Assembly (NCBI GenBank): GCA_034190875.2
Contig: CM067344.1
Coordinates: 74,289,178-74,353,177 of the forward strand
Direction of reading: 5' to 3'
Origin: Urechis unicinctus
Lineage: Eukaryota; Annelida; Polychaeta; Xenopneusta; Urechidae
DNA length: 64,000 bases
Shown: piece after piece, positions 58,840-64,000 of the stretch
Position numbering within the stretch: position 1 is the first letter of the stretch
Layout: every line of letters begins with the position of its first letter
The notes under the pieces: generated by a model
Told to the model about the DNA's origin: nothing
Seen by the model: the letters and a program-made list of their open reading frames with translations, nothing else
Database searches by the model: none
Made by a program: the position numbers and the translations under genes

Positions 58840-60286
58840 TTATATCTTGTGGCAGTCACTTTGATGCATGTTCATCCCATGGCGGAACCGCTTCTGGTCG
58901 AACAGCAATTCAAGGTATTGGGCGTGGCAGAGGTGTTTCTTGACCACTACCTTTTTTACACCCTTAGCTTTCTTGATTTCCTCCCGGGTCGACATCAGGA
59001 TGGAGTACATCTTTGGGCGCAGGCCTACATACTCCCTGATGGGTACACCGCCGCACTCGTCCTTCATCTTTCCTAGAACCTTCTTGTTCTCGTTGCTGTG
59101 GAGCGGGTGGACTCGGTCGTAGTTGCTGGTGTCGAATAGGTCACTGTCTTTTTCCATGTCGGCGTAGATGTCTGGTGTGCAGATCTCCAGGAGGAGGGAG
59201 TCGGTGTCGGTGTTGAGTAGGTTGACCCCGCGGCCGTACTGGGGGTTTCATGGTGTTGTAGTAGAAGTCATACATGAGGTGATTGGACAGATCGAGTATG
59301 CACATCCCCACGTATACTGGGCGGTTCAGGACCAGGTGGGCCCTGTGGATGTGGATGGCGGCCAGGTCGTCGTCGAATATTTTCTGGCGGGCAAAGGCGG
59401 GGCTGGCGATGAGCTTTCTTATTTTGTTGCTGTCTGCAGCTCGGACCAGCTTCACGTCAACTCGCTTGCGGAGGTTCTCCATGGTCTTGCCGAAGACGAA
59501 GTTGTTCATTAGTTTGTAGAGGTCCTTCTCTAAGTCGCTGGATGCGGCCTTGCGGAGATCTGTGTTCTTCCGGATGTAGGGTTCCATCCAGGGGCTTTGG
59601 ATAAAGAATAGGGCGCGGTGGATCTTGGTCAGCCTCATCCCCAGGGCTAGGTACAGTTTGAGGTTCCTGTAGTGGAGTACGTACTTCTCCTTATTCCTCA
59701 GGTTTGGGACAAGCTTCTCGACCCCATGGCCGCCGTATTCGTTAAAGAGGTTTCTCTGGTAGTCTGAGAGCCACTCGGTCTGGACAAGAAGTAGTCGTTG
59801 CGGTCGTCATGAAGCTCAGCTGGATACTCCAGGTCGACCTGAAGGATGTACCCAGTGTCGGCATCGTCAGGGTGAGTGCGGACTATTGTGGATAGTGGCT
59901 CTGGCCGGTGCACCCACTCAATGTTCGAGGTAGGTAGGGCCTGGCTCTTTGCCCATCCATAGAGGTTGTTGGCGTCGAGGTACTGGATTTAGCTCGTAGG
60001 CTTCTCTTGGTCGAAGTCTCCTACGTAGGGGTTGTTCGCCTTGGCGTGGCGCCTTTGACCAGAGACGCGGCTGTGGGGTCGGCACTGGGGGATGTGGTCT
60101 GACTGGTTTGCCGTCCACCTTGATCCTCATTCTTGTGTAGATCTCTTTGTACTTCCTATCGAATGCGTTTTTCTTTTCGAGTGCTGCGAGGGCAACCTTT
60201 GTGCGTGGGTAGAGCAGTGGGGCTTGGCCGTGGATTTCAGTATAGTCGGCTTGGGCCTTTCGGACGCGTGTGTTGTGGGCCGTCAT
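58840..60286 (-). pseudogene. Polinton DNA polymerase B, right copy, internally deleted
   Basis: Minus strand. It starts at 60286 with an N-terminus parallel to the left copy (ALAALEKKNAFDRKYKEIY). Near 60055 it jumps to RRHAKANNPYVGDFDQ, so about 2 kb with the exonuclease region is missing. A stop lies at about 59990. It continues with motif A (YLDANNLYGWAKS), GYILQVDLEYPAELHD, motif B (LMNNFVFGKTM), YVGMCILDLSNHLMYDFYYN, a frameshift near 59245, motif C (TDTDSLLLEI) and the thumb/C-terminus (NENKKVLGKMKDE, EYVGLRPKMYS) to the stop at 58840. It keeps the polymerase active-site Asp pair that the left copy lost, but it is not translatable as one protein. Confidence 0.85.
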
Positions 60287-60299
60287 TACTCTACTGTTT

Positions 60300-60673
60300 T
60301 GTTAGTTCAAAACGGGGTACAAATGACAAAAATCAAGTCACGACGAAAACCCCACCTGTAACTCAAACGGCTTCCGGCCCTCTCCCCTACCCCTGTGACT
60401 CGTGGCCCCCCTACGACTCGTGGGCCTCCCACTCCCCTACCCCCGCAACTCATGGCTCCCTCTACCCCCTGTGACTCGTGGCCTGCCAAGAGGCTCCCCG
60501 TCATTAGTCTATTGTCCGGAGACTCCAGCTCTTGGCAGCTCTTGAGACCTTAGGCCCCGAAAAGAATAGTCGAAGTGGGTAAATGATGCTCTGAAGTGGG
60601 GGGATTCATTATCGGCGGTTGGTGGGTCCCCATTATGGAGGGGTGTTCTGGAACCGCCATTACCTATACTACT
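60300..60673 (-). repeat. right terminal region of the Polinton derivative
   Basis: Contains repeated CCCTGTGACTCGTGGC-type words (60395-60485), then GAAGTGGG motifs (60568-60617), and ends CATTACCTATACTACT. The upstream stretch with GGTACAAATGACA and TACTCTACTG matches the leader of the left polymerase in inverted orientation. Confidence 0.6.
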
Positions 60674-61309
60674 GGGCGAACGATAATTTGAGAGCGTTTT
60701 TTAGTGGGGAACAGCAAAAAAAACGCTGCAACAACTGCTGGTAGTTATGTGATATCAATGGCTAATAGTGAGTGGCTGTTTCCCAATATTAGCATTTAGA
60801 GGGGTTATAAATAAGTGTACAAACATTCGTCCATTATATTATAAGAAGTCAATCATAGTATGACCTATGCTTCCCAATGTAATGGTAAGTTAGAGATAAC
60901 AGTTTATTTGTAATGTACATGGTACTCTTAGCATATATCCCATTTTATAATATTGAAATAAGTTTTTAGATAAGAGGCATTTGATTTACAGACAAAATAA
61001 TTTGCATTATATTCTCCTCTATACAGCAACTGGACATTGAACATATAGATTTTATTTTACATTTTGCATGATAGTTGTCCAAAATACGGCCAATATTGGG
61101 AAAATGTACGCTTCTTTCGGATGTGGAGAGCATTGTTGTTGTTTATTCAAATTAGAGTGGTTTTGGCAGCTTTGGCCATGTACCATATGTGGAGAGCATT
61201 GCACTTAGTTTATTTATTAATACGGCCCTATGACTCACTTGGAGAGGTGAAATGAAATGTCCATTGCCTTTACGTGCGTGGCGCGAAGGTTAGAGCTTGT
61301 TAAAACCGC
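60674..61309. other. AT-rich non-coding DNA
   Basis: No supported gene. The word ATGTGGAGAGCATTG occurs twice (61121 and 61187). Confidence 0.4.
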
Positions 61310-61319
61310 CCACCACCAC

Positions 61320-61895
61320 ATTTGTGAATATGTGCAAAAATGTGCGTATGTGTGCGTTTATGTGCGCGTATATGCGTGCATGTGTGTACATGCGTAAAGA
61401 TGTGTGTTTATTTGTGTATATGTGCGTATATGTGCGTATATGTGTGCATATGTGCGTATTTGCGCGTAAATGTGCGTATATGCGCGTATCTGTGCGATTA
61501 TGTATGTGCGTATAAGTGCGTTTTAAGTGCATATATGTGCGTATTTGGGTGTGAATAAGAGTGTGTATGTGTATATCTACGTACATGTGTTTATATGTGT
61601 TTATATGTGCGTATATTTGCGTATATTTACGTATTTGCGCATATATGCACGTATATGTGTATACATGTGTTTATATGTGTTTATCTATGTGTGTATAGGT
61701 GCGTATATGTGTGCGTATATATGCGTTTATGAGTGTATATGTGCGCAGGTGCGCGTATGTGCGTATATGTGTTTGTGTATGTGTTTATGAGCGCGTATGT
61801 GCGTGTAGGAGTGTAAATATTTGTAGATGTGTGTTTTATTTGTATATATGCATATGTGCGTGTATGTGCGTATATGTCCATATGTCGTATCTGTC
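61320..61895. repeat. TATGTGCG-type simple repeat
   Basis: Alternating purine-pyrimidine DNA made of TATGTGCGTA, TGTGTATA and TGCGCGTA words on the plus strand. Reading frames of Tyr, Val, Cys and Met are artefacts. The sequence is prone to Z-DNA formation. Confidence 0.9.
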
Positions 61896-62265
61896 GAACT
61901 CCAGGGGGAGGGTTGATAAGAACTTGAACTTTTCTTTAACTTTTGAATTATATATGCAACTTTGACTAGATACTGGAGAGAGATGGGTCGAGCATGGAGG
62001 TCAGGATAGAACCCATTTTTAAACTAAAAAGTGATTCCCTCAACGATTTAGGCACATGGGACATGCTTTTTATCCTGGTAAGTGAGGGCAGGGAAGCCGC
62101 TCAGGCTTTAAGATATGGGGTATTCATGAGGAGAGAGGAAGTTCTTACGCTGTCTGGTCGAATCTTTGTCCTGTGGAGTATACCAAACCCCCCTCCTTTC
62201 CTTTCTTGTTGTGTATTGTGCAGCAAAGCAAAGCAATTCGGACAAAGATCATTTGCTTGGACTTA

Positions 62266-62266
<1 letters not shown>
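61896..62266 (+). other. short unique segment with an unassigned 90-codon frame
   Basis: The frame 61994-62266 (MEVRIEPIFKLKSDSLNDLG...) resembles no family I know. A consensus-like donor (CTG|GTAAGTGAG) sits inside it near 62076. It may be chance; I do not call a gene. Confidence 0.25.
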
Positions 62267-62267
<1 letters not shown>

Positions 62268-62316
<49 letters not shown>

Positions 62317-62577
62317 ATATATATATAGATATATATATATATACTATCTATATATAGATATCTATATATCTATATATCTATATATAATCTATATCTATAT
62401 ATCTCTCTCTCTCTCTCTCTCTCTATCTCTCCCTCTATATGTTCCTCCCTCGCCCGCTCTCTCTGTGTCTTCCCCTCTTCCCCCTCTCTTCTCTCCCTCT
62501 GTCTCTCCCTCTGTTCCTCTTTCCTTCCCTCTCCTCTGTCTCTATAATATCTCTATATGCTCCTAGAGTCTCTCTCA

Positions 62578-62611
<34 letters not shown>

Positions 62612-62695
62612 TCTATAATATATATATATATATATATCTGATATATATATATATCCTAATAATCTATATATATATATATATATATAATATATATA

Positions 62696-62735
<40 letters not shown>

Positions 62736-63896
62736 TATATATATATCGATATATATATGTATATATACATAATATATATATCTATATAAATATATATATA
62801 GATATATATATATATATATATATATAACTATATATCTTATATGTATATATAAACATTGTATATATACATATGTTCATATTTACTCTATATATCTATATAC
62901 AAATATATAAATATATATATATATAATTATCTCTCTATAATAAATATAAACATATACATCAACGTATATATATATGCTCATACCTAATCTTTTTCTATAT
63001 CATTCAAATACATATATAGGAGAAAGTATTCCTATATATCTATAAGTACATCAAACGTATACATATATGCATATATAAATAACAAATGTATATATGGTAT
63101 ATAATAATATAACTATGATATATCAATAGATATATATGTATCATGTATATACACATAAATATACCTATATGTATATATATTTTCCTATAATATATATGAT
63201 GTGTATATATATTATATATTATATCCATATGTATATCTGATACCATTATATATGAATATAGATTAAATATATAATATATCACATAGTTATATATGTCTTA
63301 TATATAGATGACATATATCTCTATATATATATATACGCATATGTAATTCATATACATATACATATATATATCTATATATATATATATATCTTATATACTA
63401 TATTCAAACGTATATATATATATATTATATATATATATATTAGGGATATACATACATATATATAAATCTATATATCTATACTATATACAAACAGGTACAT
63501 TTATCTTCTCTATATTTATATCTATGTCGGTATATAATATATGAATATATGATAAAAATATATATATATGTAGTATATATCTGTGGTACCTATATTGGTA
63601 TTAAAAAAATTTTCCCTAATATATATGAATGTGTAAATATATTATATACATCCATATGTATACAGATGCATACATATATATGAATATACTTAAATATTTG
63701 TATAAATTCATATTTATGTATATATGTATTTATATATTTATGACATATATACATGGATATTTATGTATATACGTATTTGATGCATAGAACGGTATATATA
63801 TATATATATATATATATATTTCTCTATATATATATATATGTATATATATAACGGTAGCTTATATACATTAATATATAGTTCATATATATATATGCA

Positions 63897-63928
<32 letters not shown>

Positions 63929-64000
63929 AATATATAGATATATATATATATATACATATATCTATATATATATTTACTTGAATAGAATTATGTATCTATG
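62268..64000. repeat. TA-rich low-complexity tract with CT block
   Basis: Almost only TATATA-type sequence with scattered C and G, plus a pyrimidine-rich block at 62403-62560 (CTCTCTCT, CCCTCT). It reaches the window edge. No gene can be read through it. Long repeats with irregular small errors may also reflect assembly of difficult reads. Confidence 0.9.

Larger units (their letters stand above)
53267..60673. mobile_element. palindromic Polinton (Maverick) derivative
   Basis: Bounded by an inverted repeat AGTAGTATAGGTAATG (53267-53282, and complementary 60658-60673). The AG...CT ends are those of Polintons. The two arms face each other. The left arm has polymerase B on plus, then the small unknown gene and integrase on minus. 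The right arm has an integrase C-terminus and the unknown gene on plus, then polymerase B on minus. Each arm thus equals the same end of one Polinton, joined near 57838. Genes for capsid proteins, ATPase and protease, expected in a 15-20 kb element, are absent. The six bases flanking each end do not match, so no target-site duplication is visible. GC content is higher than in the surrounding DNA. Confidence 0.75.

Noticed and set aside
61290-61965. Cys/Tyr/Val-rich frames on both strands
   Set aside because: Translation of TATGTGCG-type simple sequence.

Overview
The window is metazoan nuclear DNA. It has spliced genes with short exons and long introns, secreted LDL-receptor class A (LDLa) modules, Golgi-type carbohydrate sulfotransferase genes, and large amounts of transposon, minisatellite and microsatellite DNA. 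Polinton, P-element and TG...CA LTR relics together with repeated sulfotransferase and LDLa genes suggest a marine invertebrate, possibly a deuterostome. The species cannot be fixed from the sequence alone. Nothing looks bacterial, and I see no tRNA, rRNA or CRISPR array.

Left part (1-39 kb). The main content is a tandem array of carbohydrate sulfotransferase genes on the minus strand. Three membrane-anchor first exons lie at 4.9, 20.3 and 36.7 kb. Catalytic exons lie at 13.6-15.2 kb (copy C) and 29.9-31.5 kb (copy D). A truncated relic lies at 10.0-10.5 kb (copy B), and the catalytic exons belonging to the 4.9 kb anchor exon (copy A) would fall left of the window. The repeat unit is about 15.4-16.4 kb. 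The introns and flanks hold minisatellites (18, 26, 30, 33 and 42 bp units), an LTR element with three LTR copies (0.2-3.0 kb), a P-element/THAP9-type transposon (26.4-29.3 kb) with a deleted relative (8.25-9.7 kb), and an inverted pair of dispersed repeats (23.0-23.8 and 38.7-39.3 kb).

Middle (39-52.5 kb). This is mostly AT-rich non-coding DNA. It contains one well-preserved secreted LDLa gene on the plus strand: TATA box, signal-peptide exon and three LDLa exons at 50.6-51.7 kb. Decayed LDLa paralogues lie at 44.15, 47.5-48.4 and 49.4 kb.

Right part (53.3-60.7 kb). A 7.4 kb element bounded by a short inverted terminal repeat is built from two opposite-facing Polinton (Maverick) fragments. 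Each arm carries a protein-primed-type DNA polymerase B gene, a small unknown gene and a retrovirus-like integrase fragment. The arms carry different deletions, and no capsid, ATPase or protease gene is visible. I regard this palindromic Polinton derivative as the most unusual object in the window.

The last 3 kb (61.3-64.0 kb) is TG/TA-rich simple sequence ending in about 1.7 kb of almost pure TA-rich DNA.
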